Assembly (NCBI GenBank): GCA_051010395.1
Contig: JBPCVQ010000432.1
Coordinates: forward strand, 1 to 42,681
Length of the DNA: 42,681 bases
Reading direction: 5' to 3'
From: JANQPX01 sp051010395
Lineage (GTDB): Bacteria > Pseudomonadota > Alphaproteobacteria > Geminicoccales > Geminicoccaceae
Each line of letters opens with the position of its first letter. The stretch's first letter is position 1. Position numbers and translations under genes: made by a program. Below, one piece after another: positions 1 through 8,650 of the stretch. Under the pieces are notes generated by a model. That model saw nothing but the letters and a program-made list of their open reading frames with translations, was not told the DNA's origin and did not search any database.

Positions 1-1
1 G

Positions 2-499
2 GAGATGGTGGAAGCGGAAGGCGGTCTGGTTGGAATTAACACGATGCATCCGAACCGGTTGGTGGAGGAGGCGATCCGTGCGGATGCCATTCCCGAACTC
101 TCCGGCTATCAGCGCATTCGGCGGGAAGTCGCCTATGATGACGGTTGCAGGATCGACCTGTTGTTGGAAGACGACCACCGGCCGCCTTGCTATGTCGAGG
201 TCAAGAATGTCCATCTGAAGCGAGACGGCGAGGCCGAGTTTCCGGACTGTGTCACCGCGCGCGGGGCGAAGCATCTTGGCGCTCTGAAACGACAGACAGC
301 CACTGGTGCGCGCGCCGTGATGGTTTATGTGGTACAAAGAACCGATTGCAGCGCATTCTCGCTGGCCGAGGACATCGATCCGGTTTACGCAGCCGCGTTT
401 GACGATGCGCTGAAAGGTGGGGTCGAAGCCCTTTGTTATGACTGCTCGATCGGGCGCGACGAAATAGTTCTGGCGTCGCCGCTGCCGATTGTAATATAA
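2..499 (+). CDS. sfsA: SfsA, DNA/RNA nuclease-like (5' end outside window)
   Basis: The reading frame is open to the left edge, so the start of the gene lies outside the window; the first ATG at 5 is probably internal. About 165 residues are visible of a family that is usually around 235 long. The visible part carries the conserved core of the SfsA family: an acidic cluster in the context RIDLLLED, then CYVEVKNV and a segment FPDCVTARGAKHL, which resemble the D-ExK arrangement of a nuclease fold. SfsA was named for sugar fermentation stimulation in E. coli and is now treated as a nuclease-like or DNA-binding protein; its role here is not shown. The gene ends three bases before map, which suggests co-transcription with map and radC. 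Confidence 0.9.
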   Translation, partial: EMVEAEGGLVGINTMHPNRLVEEAIRADAIPELSGYQRIRREVAYDDGCRIDLLLEDDHRPPCYVEVKNVHLKRDGEAEFPDCVTARGAKHLGALKRQTATGARAVMVYVVQRTDCSAFSLAEDIDPVYAAAFDDALKGGVEALCYDCSIGRDEIVLASPLPIVI

Positions 500-502
500 C
501 CT

Positions 503-1339
503 ATGGTTGAAAATGAGATGCAAGATCAGGCGAAGATGAGAGACCAACCCGACAGGGGTGCTCAGATCCCGGTTCACGGCGCGGTTGCCTTCGAGGGCAT
601 GCGCCGTGCGGGCAGGCTTGCCGCCGAGACGCTGGACATGATCGGCGCGCATGTGCGGCCAGGCATTGCAACCGAGGAACTGGATCAGATCTGCCACGCG
701 TTCATTCTGGACCATGGGGCGAAGCCGGCGCCGCTCGGTTACCGAGGATTCCCGAAGGCGACCTGCATTTCCTTGAACGAGGTTGTCTGCCACGGCATTC
801 CAGGCCCCACGAAGCTGGCGCGGCGCGATATCCTGAGCATCGACGTGACGGTCATCCTCGATGGCTGGTATGGCGACAGCAGCCGTATGTACTTCGCCGA
901 CGAACCTGTCACCCAGAAGCTCGATCTTTGTAAGACCACCTTCGATGCTCTTTGGAAGGGAATCGAGGTGGTGAAGCCAGGCGCTACGCTCGGTGATCTC
1001 GGTCACGCTATCCAGAGCTTCGCCGAGGCGAAGGGCTATTCCGTGGTGCGCGACTATTGCGGCCATGGCATTGGTCAGGTGTTTCACGATGCGCCAAGCA
1101 TCCTCCATTATGGCAATCCCGGAACCGGCACCACGTTGAAACAGGGGATGCTGTTCACCATCGAGCCGATGATCAATATCGGCACCTACGAGTGCAAGCT
1201 CAACAAGCGGGACGGCTGGACCGTCACCACCAGGGACGGCAAGGCGTCTGCGCAGTTCGAGCATACTGTCGGCGTGACCGAGGATGGCTGCGAGGTGTTC
1301 ACGTTGTCGGCGACCGGAGCCCATCACCCTCCATGGTAG
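503..1339 (+). CDS. map: Type I methionine aminopeptidase
   Basis: A cytosolic metalloprotease that removes the initiator methionine from new proteins. The five metal ligands of the family can be placed: two Asp in SIDVTVILDGWYGDSS, His in GIGQVFHDAP, Glu in FTIEPM and Glu in AQFEHT, together with the substrate His in VCHGIPG. The length of 278 residues is slightly above the type I norm because of an N-terminal tail of about 25 residues. There is no clear ribosome-binding site before ATG 503, and ATG 518 and ATG 536 are alternatives, so the tail may be shorter. The gene starts 3 bases after sfsA and its last 7 bases overlap the start of radC, which points to a translationally coupled sfsA-map-radC operon. 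Confidence 0.95.
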   Translation: MVENEMQDQAKMRDQPDRGAQIPVHGAVAFEGMRRAGRLAAETLDMIGAHVRPGIATEELDQICHAFILDHGAKPAPLGYRGFPKATCISLNEVVCHGIPGPTKLARRDILSIDVTVILDGWYGDSSRMYFADEPVTQKLDLCKTTFDALWKGIEVVKPGATLGDLGHAIQSFAEAKGYSVVRDYCGHGIGQVFHDAPSILHYGNPGTGTTLKQGMLFTIEPMINIGTYECKLNKRDGWTVTTRDGKASAQFEHTVGVTEDGCEVFTLSATGAHHPPW

Positions 1340-2361
1340 ATGCTGCGCCATCGACGCCTGCGACCCTTGTGGATGCAGGCCTGCGGATCGACCTCGATCC
1401 GGAGGACGGTGGCGACGTCTATGTCATCAGCGGTAATACCTACCATCACAAGGAAACGCTCAAGGCCCATGGTTGCCGCTGGAGCAAGAGCCGCAGCGCC
1501 TGGACCTTCGAGGATACGGCGCTGATCGATCGCCTCTCAAAGGCGTTCGATGGTCATGGCGCCGCGAACGGCGCGCCAGGCTTCGCCGAAGCTGCGGTTC
1601 GTTTCGATGCTTCGATGTCTAGTCCCTCCAAGTCGACGAGGCCCGCGTCGGGCACGCCGCATTATCACGGTCACCGCCAGCGTCTGCGCGAGCGTTTTCG
1701 CGAAAGCGATGGCGAAGGCATGCCGGACTACGAGCTCTTGGAACTCCTCTTATTCTTCAGCATCCGATATGTCGATGTGAAGCCTTTGGCGAAGGGCCTT
1801 CTGGATGAGTTCGGTTCGCTTGGTGGCGTGTTGGCTGCCGAACCGGAACGCCTCGAAGCAGCGATGCGCAGCGCGGAAAAGGCACCGTCCGATCGCATCA
1901 GGACGGACAGCCAGTTCACCATCACCCATCTGAAAGCCATGCAGCGCATGCTGCAGCGCGTGTTGGCCGAGGATGTGAAGACGCGACCGGTGATTTCCTC
2001 CTGGCAGGCACTTCTGGACTACCTGAAAATGGCGCTCGGACACGAGCCGATTGAGCAGTTCCGGGTGCTGTTTCTGGACAAGAAGAACATCTTGATCAAA
2101 GACGAGGTTCAGCAGCGCGGCACGGTCGACCATACGCCGCTTTACCCCCGCGAGATTGCCAAACGCGCGCTAGAACTCGGCGCGTCAGCGCTGATCATGG
2201 TGCATAATCATCCAAGCGGTGACCCGACACCATCGCGCGCCGACATCGAGATGACCAAGCAGGTCGAGGCCGCCATGGCGCCGATCCGCGTCGCCCTCCA
2301 CGATCACCTCATCATCGGCAAAGACCGCCACCTAAGCTTCAAAAGCGAAGGCCTCCTCTGA
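1333..2361 (+). CDS. radC: RadC/JAB-domain protein with an extra N-terminal domain
   Basis: This 342-residue protein has the RadC layout in its last 220 residues: a helix-hairpin-helix-like part (HGHRQRLRERF, PDYELLELLLFF) and the JAB/MPN metalloprotease-like domain with HNHPSGDPTPSRADIEMT, which holds the H-x-H-x7-S-x2-D metal motif. The old link to DNA repair is disputed and the molecular function is unknown. The first 60 residues are not part of usual RadC: they contain SGNTYHHKETLKAHGCRW followed by a conserved-looking SAWTF, a small domain of the type G-x-TY-x4-LK-x2-G-x-RW. The frame is open upstream into map, but ATG 1333, which overlaps the map stop, gives the sensible protein. The stop codon runs straight into repeat copy A. 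Confidence 0.9.
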   Translation: MVDAAPSTPATLVDAGLRIDLDPEDGGDVYVISGNTYHHKETLKAHGCRWSKSRSAWTFEDTALIDRLSKAFDGHGAANGAPGFAEAAVRFDASMSSPSKSTRPASGTPHYHGHRQRLRERFRESDGEGMPDYELLELLLFFSIRYVDVKPLAKGLLDEFGSLGGVLAAEPERLEAAMRSAEKAPSDRIRTDSQFTITHLKAMQRMLQRVLAEDVKTRPVISSWQALLDYLKMALGHEPIEQFRVLFLDKKNILIKDEVQQRGTVDHTPLYPREIAKRALELGASALIMVHNHPSGDPTPSRADIEMTKQVEAAMAPIRVALHDHLIIGKDRHLSFKSEGLL

Positions 2362-2425
2362 TGGCGTGGCCATCTGCATTGACTTTGGCGTAGTCGCCTG
2401 GCTCGCGGGTATGCGGTCGTGTCCT
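2360..2425 (+). repeat. Dispersed stop-anchored repeat, copy A (short form)
   Basis: The copy starts on the second base of the radC stop codon with the dyad GATGGC-GTG-GCCATC and ends in GGTATGCGGTC. It matches copies B, C and D at both ends but is about 13 bases shorter in the middle. It lies in the convergent gap between radC and trmFO. Confidence 0.7.
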
Positions 2426-2438
2426 GGTGATGGCGGTG

Positions 2439-3812
2439 TCAGGCGGATGCGCTGGAGACGGCCATGCGTTCCTGGTCAACGGTCGAGGCCGCGCCTCGCC
2501 AGGTGTCGAGGTCGGCGAGGGCGCGTTTTGCCATGGCGGGCTTGCGTTCGCGCTTTTTCATCCTGCCTTCGAGCGGTGGGAACAGGCCGAAATTGATGTT
2601 CATCGGCTGGAAGGTCGACGCATCCGCCCCTGAAGTGATGTGGTTCAGGAGGGCGCCCATGGCGGTGGTCGGTGGTGGCAATGTGATCGAGTTGCCCAGC
2701 GCTTCGGCGGCGGCGAAGCGCCCCGCCATCAGGCCGACGGCCGCACTCTCCACATAGCCCTCGCAGCCGGTGATCTGGCCGGCGAAGCGGATATGCGGGC
2801 ATGATTTCAGGCGAAGCTCGCCATCCAGGAGTTGCGGGCTGTTGATGAAAGTGTTGCGGTGCAGGCCGCCGAGACGGGCGAATTCCACCCCCTCCAGGCC
2901 CGGGATCGTGCGAAAAACCTGCTTCTGCTCGCCATAGGTGAGCTTGGTCTGAAAGCCGACCATGTTGAACAATGTGCCGAGTGCATTGTCCTGGCGAAGC
3001 TGAACCACCGCATGGGGCTGACCGCCGGTCCTGGGATCGGTCAGGCCGACCGGCTTCATCGGGCCGAAACGTAGGGTTTCGTGGCCGCGAGAAGCCATCA
3101 CCTCGATCGGCAGGCAGCCCTCGAAATAGGGCGTTGATTGTTCCCAATCCTTGAACTCATGGCCTTCGCCTGCAAGCAGTGCGTCAATGAACGCCTCATA
3201 TTGTTTCTCGTCCAGCGGGCAGTTGATGTAATCGGCACCCGACCCGCCCGGGCCGGGCTTGTCATAGCGAGACTGGAACCAGGCAATCTCGAAATCGATG
3301 CTTTCCTTATAGGCGATCGGCGCGATGGCATCGAAGAAGGCAAGTGCCTCCTCGCCGGTCGCCTCGCGGATCGCCGCTGCGAGCGGAGCGGAAGTCAGGG
3401 GACCGGTGGCGATGATGGCCGGCCCCGCTTCTGGTGACGGCAGTGTATTGGTTTCGTCCCTGACGATGGTGATCAGAGGCTCCGCTTCGAGTGCGGCTTC
3501 GACGGCACCGGCAAAGCCATCTCGATCGACCGCGAGCGCACCGCCTGCCGGCAGCTTGTGGGCATCGCCGGATGCCATAATCAGGGACCCTAGCCGCCGC
3601 ATTTCCTCGTGCAGCAGGCCGACGGCGTTGTTCATCGCATCGTCGGAACGAAACGAGTTGGAGCAGACCAGTTCGGCCAGCGTTCCGGTCTTGTGCGCAT
3701 CCGTTGCTCGGACGGGACGCATTTCATGAAGCATAACCGCAACGCCGGTTTTCGCCAGCTGCCAGGCTGCCTCGCTGCCGGCAAGACCTCCGCCGATGAC
3801 ATGCACGGTCAT
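2439..3812 (-). CDS. trmFO: FADH2-oxidising methylenetetrahydrofolate-tRNA uracil-54 methyltransferase
   Basis: TrmFO makes ribothymidine at position 54 of tRNA with methylene-tetrahydrofolate as carbon donor and FAD as reductant. The protein opens with the FAD Rossmann motif VIGGGLAGSEAAWQL and continues with the family signature segments LVCSNSFRSDD and LPAGGALAVDR. Later come YINCPLDEKQYEAF, CLPIEVMASRG, GPMKPVGLTDPRTG and AGQITGCEGYVESAA. The length of 457 residues is normal. ATG 3812 follows an AAAGGA ribosome-binding site at a good distance. On this strand a run of nine C (3827-3835 on the plus strand as G) lies about 15 bases before the start. The gene converges on radC, with repeat copy A between the two. 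Confidence 0.96.
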   Translation of the reverse strand: MTVHVIGGGLAGSEAAWQLAKTGVAVMLHEMRPVRATDAHKTGTLAELVCSNSFRSDDAMNNAVGLLHEEMRRLGSLIMASGDAHKLPAGGALAVDRDGFAGAVEAALEAEPLITIVRDETNTLPSPEAGPAIIATGPLTSAPLAAAIREATGEEALAFFDAIAPIAYKESIDFEIAWFQSRYDKPGPGGSGADYINCPLDEKQYEAFIDALLAGEGHEFKDWEQSTPYFEGCLPIEVMASRGHETLRFGPMKPVGLTDPRTGGQPHAVVQLRQDNALGTLFNMVGFQTKLTYGEQKQVFRTIPGLEGVEFARLGGLHRNTFINSPQLLDGELRLKSCPHIRFAGQITGCEGYVESAAVGLMAGRFAAAEALGNSITLPPPTTAMGALLNHITSGADASTFQPMNINFGLFPPLEGRMKKRERKPAMAKRALADLDTWRGAASTVDQERMAVSSASA

Positions 3813-4195
3813 GATCTATTCCTTTTGGGGGGGGGAATGTTCAAGGAGGAACAAAAACGCGACCCGCGATGGCGCGTCAAGAGACATGACGTGGTGATCC
3901 CTAAAGGAAGAAAAGAAAGTGCGTGCTCTATGAATGCAAATAGAAAAACATGACGAAAGAAAATCACCGAAAAATAAAGTGAAAAATCAACACATTATAA
4001 ATAAATAACGAATTCACTCATGTAAATACATAATACATGTATGATTTGTCATTTGGTTAATATTGACGTTGTCGTTGATATTATTCATGATTTATTATGA
4101 TGCTTTTTTGTTTCATTAAACAGTTGGGCTGGGCGCGTGCTGTTCATGTAATTGGCAAAGCGCATGGACCAACAATCAACCCTGGGGGGGGAGCT
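3813..4195. other. AT-rich divergent intergenic region
   Basis: This 383-base gap between the divergent trmFO and peroxidase genes contains a strikingly AT-rich stretch at roughly 3930-4115, in a window that is otherwise about 60% GC. It holds the perfect palindrome ATACATGTAT (4033-4042) and many TAATA/TTGATA-like words that could serve as promoters, but I cannot fix one. Two poly-G runs flank it: nine G at 3827-3835 and eight G at 4184-4191. No convincing short gene was seen. Confidence 0.6.
4184..4192 (+). promoter_or_regulatory. Ribosome-binding site made of an eight-G run
   Basis: The sequence CTGGGGGGGGAGCT lies directly before ATG 4196, so the GGGGAG at the end of the homopolymer acts as the Shine-Dalgarno site. 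This supports ATG 4196 over the upstream in-frame ATG 4097. A run of eight G can slip in length and would then change the spacing of the site. Confidence 0.5.
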
Positions 4196-5758
4196 ATGAG
4201 GCATCGAGCTGTCAGGAGTGTCGTTCTTGGGATCGTCACGGCTACGTCATGTGCTCTATCTGTACCAATGATTGAGCTCGCAAATGCCGAGGAGGTAAAA
4301 GCACAGAGCTATGGCTTCGGTCGTCTGTTCACCGAGCTTGCTCCTCATCCTGCTTCCGACAACACTTTGCTTGAGGTTGGATTGTCCTCCTACGACAAGG
4401 ACTTCCCGGCCTATATGGAGGATTCGCAGTTTCGCGGTACGGACAACAATTCGAGCATTCCCGTCGGCCACACCTATGTCGGTCAATTGCTGACCCACGA
4501 AATCTCCAAGGACAATGATACCAAGATCGGCAAGAGCTTTCAGCCTGAGGCCATCGCCAATCATGCCACGCCCTGGATAGATCTAGACGTCATCTATGAC
4601 CACGGTGGCAAAAGGGCCGAACGTGACCCTGGCGACCCCGCGAAGCTGCTGCTTGGCAATGGGATCGGCAACGAGCGTGATTTTCCCCGTGACGCCAAGG
4701 GACGGGCACGCATTCCTGACCAGCGCAACGATCAGAACAACAATCTCGCGCAACTGGTCGGCGCGGTCATGCAATTTCACAATGTCGAGGTCGACAGGCT
4801 GCGCATGGTGGATGACTCGGCAGGCGAGGATGTTCTCTTCGCCAGGGCTAAAGCGTCGACTATTGCGCATTGGCAGGCGGTCGTTTTTACTGAATTCCTG
4901 CCGATTTTCGTCGAGACCCAGTTGATCGACGACATCATGAACAACGGTCCGAAGTTCTATGCGGATGACATGGCCAAGACGGGCGTCGTTCCCGTCGAGT
5001 TTTCGGTGGCAGCGTTTCGGTTCGGGCATTCCATCGTGCGTGGGCGCTATACATTGAACGACAACGAAGCGGCGGATCGCGTTCGTCTCTTTCCGCTGAG
5101 TGCCAAGGAGCTGGACCGGAGTCTCATCGGTCATCGCCCCATTCCGGCCGAACGTCAGATTGATTGGGATCGGTTCTTCGACTTTGAATCGTCGATCCAG
5201 GGCGATCTGGACGATGATGAAGATCAGTTCAAGGGCTTGCAGGTCAGCCGCAAGATTGATCGTTTCCTGGCAAGGCCGATGCTGCGCATCCCCGAATTCA
5301 TGATGCTGGGGCGGCCGGTGCCTCCAGATCTTCTCAAGGAGGAACTATTGCCGGACCGCGCCGTCTTGAGCCTGGCCTCACTCAACTTGCAACGGGCGAA
5401 ATCCCTCGGCCTTCCGAGCGGCCAGGACGTCGCCGTCGCCATGGGTGCTAAACCTCTCAGCAACGCCGACATGGGCTTGTGCAAAACAGCCGAGGATTGT
5501 GAGGAGTGGGGATATGTCTGGCCCGAGGATGACGGTGATGCGCCGCTTTTCCTCTATATCCTCGAAGAGGCGAGACTACAGACCAATGGTGAGAAGCTTG
5601 GTGAAGTCGGTGGCAGGATCGTCGCTGAAGTTGTCATCGGTTTGCTGCGGGCAGACCCTCAATCGATCCTCAATCAGGATTTCGTATCGCCACTTACGGG
5701 CGTGCCGGCATACACCATGGCTGATATGATTTTTCATGCTGGCTGGCACAAGAAGTAG
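4196..5758 (+). CDS. Secreted animal-type haem peroxidase
   Basis: This 520-residue protein begins with a signal peptide (positive MRHRAVR, hydrophobic core, ANA-E cleavage near residue 31) and belongs to the animal haem peroxidase superfamily (myeloperoxidase/peroxinectin type, Pfam 03098). The distal haem site is recognisable in GQLLTHEIS (His101), where the usual Asp two residues before the Glu/Asp position is replaced by Thr. The ARIPDQRNDQNNNLAQL segment fits the catalytic Arg region, and AFRFGHSIVRG carries the proximal haem His278. The expected role is H2O2-dependent oxidation of small molecules or halides outside the cytoplasm; the substrate is unknown. An in-frame ATG exists at 4097, but only 4196 has a ribosome-binding site and a signal peptide at the N-terminus. 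The gene stands alone between an AT-rich promoter region and a terminator. Confidence 0.85.
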   Translation: MRHRAVRSVVLGIVTATSCALSVPMIELANAEEVKAQSYGFGRLFTELAPHPASDNTLLEVGLSSYDKDFPAYMEDSQFRGTDNNSSIPVGHTYVGQLLTHEISKDNDTKIGKSFQPEAIANHATPWIDLDVIYDHGGKRAERDPGDPAKLLLGNGIGNERDFPRDAKGRARIPDQRNDQNNNLAQLVGAVMQFHNVEVDRLRMVDDSAGEDVLFARAKASTIAHWQAVVFTEFLPIFVETQLIDDIMNNGPKFYADDMAKTGVVPVEFSVAAFRFGHSIVRGRYTLNDNEAADRVRLFPLSAKELDRSLIGHRPIPAERQIDWDRFFDFESSIQGDLDDDEDQFKGLQVSRKIDRFLARPMLRIPEFMMLGRPVPPDLLKEELLPDRAVLSLASLNLQRAKSLGLPSGQDVAVAMGAKPLSNADMGLCKTAEDCEEWGYVWPEDDGDAPLFLYILEEARLQTNGEKLGEVGGRIVAEVVIGLLRADPQSILNQDFVSPLTGVPAYTMADMIFHAGWHKK

Positions 5759-5818
5759 AAAAGCTAAGAACTCGTGAGCGCAATGGTTGCAACAAGAGCA
5801 TTCCTTTTTAGCGCATCC

Positions 5819-5850
5819 AGGCCGACAGCCCGTCACTGTCGGCCTGTTTC
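5819..5850 (+). terminator. Rho-independent terminator after the haem peroxidase gene
   Basis: A perfect 10-bp stem, AGGCCGACAG (5819-5828) with CTGTCGGCCT (5836-5845), a 7-base loop and then GTTTC. The T-run is short, but the stem is strong and lies 60 bases after the stop codon. Confidence 0.75.
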
Positions 5851-6133
5851 GTGAATGCTGGAGTGATATTTGCGAGAAAATGCATCAAGAGGGGAGAAAG
5901 TCTAAAAACTATCTCTATTTTGGGCATGATTCGTTCTTTGTCTGGATCTTCGTTAGGATTTCTCTATCTTTACTCTGGTTCGGAACCGGCTCTTTGTTTC
6001 AATAGTGTCTGCTGAACCATGGCGTCCCTTAGTTTTATCCGTATCGGATATTGCAAGCTGTCCTCAACATTTTTATCGATCGGCAGTGTCGTTCGAAAGC
6101 TATTCAAAATGCGGTAGCGTGGCCGTTGCTAGG

Positions 6134-6141
6134 AAAGGAGG
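6134..6141 (+). promoter_or_regulatory. Ribosome-binding site that argues for a TTG start
   Basis: AAAGGAGG ends at 6141, directly touching ATG 6142, which is too close for normal initiation. The in-frame TTG at 6148 lies six bases after the GGAGG and has standard spacing. The true start of the GGDEF-EAL gene is therefore probably TTG 6148, two codons later. The 290 bases between the terminator and this site show no other feature. Confidence 0.45.
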
Positions 6142-8331
6142 ATGCCATTGGCGGAGGAGACACCAGAGTCGGCTTTGTTCTACTCAGCCGACGATGAGGA
6201 CGACGAGGCCAACTCGACGGTTGAATGCGCGCGCGCGGCAGAAGAGTTTTCGCCTGACAAGGCCTGCTTTAGGCAGGTGGTCGAGGCAATTGTCGATTCA
6301 GTCATCATTCACCGTCACGGTCGCGTCATCTATGCCAACCCAGCAGCCGAGTGCAATCTTGGCACCGGTTCGCTCATTGGCCGTACTCTCTCCGACTTCA
6401 TCGCCGAAGAAGATCATGGACATATGACCGCAGCGATCGGGAACGTGGCCGAAACCGGTCAGTCCAGCGGGATTATCGGTTATACGAGTGTCGCCTCCGA
6501 TGGCAGACGCCGTTCGGTCGAGACGATCGCGGTAAGGGTGATGATGGCGAGCGAAGGGGCCATTCTCAATGTCTGCCGTGACGTCACGGAGCATAAGCGA
6601 ACGGAAATGGCGCTAAAGGACAGTGAGGCGCGTTTCGAGACGCTGGCTAGGCATTCACCGGAAGCGATTATCGCCGTTTGCGAGCGCAGGATTGTCCTCG
6701 CCAATCAGGCCGCGGCCGATTTGCTTTGTGGCACTGGCATGGGGAGCCTCAAGGGACGGGACGTTCGTGATTTCTACATGGAAGGCAGGTGCGAGCTCAC
6801 CGATCGAGGGGTAGACATTCTTGAGCAGGGCGGGGCGGTCACCAAGCAGCTGCGCGGCCGGTTTCAGAGGCTGGACGGGTTGGTGGTCGACCTTGAAGTT
6901 ACGTCGATTCCCTACATGCACGGAGAGAAGCCGGCTGCCTATCTGATCATGAGGGATGTCACCAAGCGTTTGCGTGACGAGGAACACCATCGCTACCTCG
7001 CGAGTCATGACCCACTGACCGATCTGCCCAATCGCTTGGAGTTTCAACGTCGACTGCGCGCTTTGCTGGCCGGTGAGGATGGCGCACAAACCGGCCGATT
7101 TGCCATTCACTATCTCGATCTCGATTACTTCAAGAATGTCAATGACTCGCTTGGACATGAAATTGGGGATCGCCTGCTGCAGATCGTGGCGTCGCGCCTC
7201 AGGAATGTTATCCGCTCCACCGATCTGGTAGCCCGCCTGGGGGGCGATGAATTCGCGGTGGTGCAGGCGGATGCCAATCTGAATGATGCACCGCGTGCTC
7301 TTGCGGAAAAGCTGCAGCGTACCATCGAAGAGCCCTACTCCGTCGGTGATCAGCTGCTGCACACCTCCGCCACTATCGGTATCGCTGTCCATCCAGACCA
7401 TGGCGACGATCCTGGACAGTTGCTGCGACGCGCCGACCTTGCTCTTTATCACGCCAAGGAGTGTGGTCGGAACGTCATCAGCTTTTTCAGTCACAATCTG
7501 GACGTTCGCGTTAGGGAGCGTGATTCGCTTATCAGTCAGTTGATACGCGCAGAGACCTCCGACGAATTCGAGGTTCATTTTCAGCCGATCGCGTCACTGC
7601 GTTCCGGGCGTATCGAAGCTGTCGAGGCGCTCTTGCGCTGGAATCATCCGGAGCGCGGCCTTATGGCCGCCGATGATTTCATCCATGCAATCGAGGCCAG
7701 CCGAGAGGCCCAACGCATCGGTGCCTGGGTGCTGCGGGAAGCCTGCGCGCATGCCAAGGCTTGGGAAAGGCTGGGCATTGGCGATCTGCGTGTCGCAGTC
7801 AATCTTTCCAGGCCGTTTCTACAGCGCCCTGATTTCATCGATGTGGTTCTCGAGACCCTGCGCTCGACGGATCTCGATCCATCCAAACTTGAGCTGGAGC
7901 TTACGGAACGGATCATCGTGTCCACAGGCACTGTTGGCATCGCATCGAAGCTGGCGAAACTGCGGGAGGTTGGCATCCATATCGCCCTCGACGACTTTGG
8001 AACCGGTTATTCCAGCTTGGCGCTGCTCAAGGATCTGCCGGTGGATCGCATCAAGATCGATCGCTCCTTCGTTGCGGGTTTCGGCACCAGCGTTGACGAC
8101 ACGGCGATCGTGCGCGCAGTCACAAATCTAGGACGAAGCTTGAACAAACGGGTCACTGCCGAAGGCGTCGAGTGCCCTAAGATCATGGATATGCTGCGCG
8201 ACGAGGGGTGTGATGATATTCAGGGCTATCATCTGGCGAAGCCCATGTCGGCACATGCGATCATCGATTTTCTGAAGCGCTCTACGAGCCGGTCCGCCAA
8301 GTCTGAAATGAATTCTAAAGTCGCAAATTGA
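6142..8331 (+). CDS. PAS-PAS-GGDEF-EAL cyclic-di-GMP signalling protein
   Basis: A soluble 729-residue protein with two PAS sensor domains (about residues 41-150 and 160-275; DVT-x-H/KR linkers close each), a diguanylate cyclase domain and a phosphodiesterase domain. The cyclase site is intact: ARLGGDEFAVV with GGDEF at residues 367-371. The inhibitory RxxD site (RSTD) lies exactly five residues before it. The phosphodiesterase site also looks intact: EAL at 495-497 in VEALLRWNHP, then ELTERI, DDFGTGYSSLALLKDLP, KIDRSFV and EGVE. Both catalytic activities are therefore possible, and which one dominates cannot be read. No membrane segment or signal peptide is visible. The gene is monocistronic; its ribosome-binding site fits a TTG start at 6148 better than ATG 6142. 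Confidence 0.93.
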   Translation: MPLAEETPESALFYSADDEDDEANSTVECARAAEEFSPDKACFRQVVEAIVDSVIIHRHGRVIYANPAAECNLGTGSLIGRTLSDFIAEEDHGHMTAAIGNVAETGQSSGIIGYTSVASDGRRRSVETIAVRVMMASEGAILNVCRDVTEHKRTEMALKDSEARFETLARHSPEAIIAVCERRIVLANQAAADLLCGTGMGSLKGRDVRDFYMEGRCELTDRGVDILEQGGAVTKQLRGRFQRLDGLVVDLEVTSIPYMHGEKPAAYLIMRDVTKRLRDEEHHRYLASHDPLTDLPNRLEFQRRLRALLAGEDGAQTGRFAIHYLDLDYFKNVNDSLGHEIGDRLLQIVASRLRNVIRSTDLVARLGGDEFAVVQADANLNDAPRALAEKLQRTIEEPYSVGDQLLHTSATIGIAVHPDHGDDPGQLLRRADLALYHAKECGRNVISFFSHNLDVRVRERDSLISQLIRAETSDEFEVHFQPIASLRSGRIEAVEALLRWNHPERGLMAADDFIHAIEASREAQRIGAWVLREACAHAKAWERLGIGDLRVAVNLSRPFLQRPDFIDVVLETLRSTDLDPSKLELELTERIIVSTGTVGIASKLAKLREVGIHIALDDFGTGYSSLALLKDLPVDRIKIDRSFVAGFGTSVDDTAIVRAVTNLGRSLNKRVTAEGVECPKIMDMLRDEGCDDIQGYHLAKPMSAHAIIDFLKRSTSRSAKSEMNSKVAN

Positions 8332-8650
8332 GACTTATTTTGTGAGCGACTATCGGTAATTTTAGCGGATGAATGCGCCTTCGACAACAGGCGGCCAATG
8401 GTAAAGACAGCGGTGTTTAAGATCGATCGCATTCTCCAGAAATTCAGCTAACTATTTGGTAAACAATGACCTGAGTTCCCCATTAGATCATCGAAAAAGC
8501 CTTGTACAATGATGGGAATCCCGATTTAAGGGGGCGGCTTCAGAGTTTTTCGGCGTGTGAAGATATTGATTGATGGTTGGTATGAATTTTGCCGAAGCCA
8601 TCGGAGCACGGAACGCCGAAATAGGGCTGCGAACAGGAGGCGCACTCGCT
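8332..8650. other. Intergenic region without a recognised feature
   Basis: These 319 bases between the GGDEF-EAL gene and the DUF937 gene hold no convincing gene or terminator. An in-frame ATG at 8570 would lengthen the DUF937 protein by 27 residues, but the added residues look unrelated and lack a ribosome-binding site. Confidence 0.5.

Noticed and set aside
1057..1332. An N-terminal extension of RadC back into map
   Set aside because: It reads map in the wrong frame; ATG 1333 at the map stop is the natural start.
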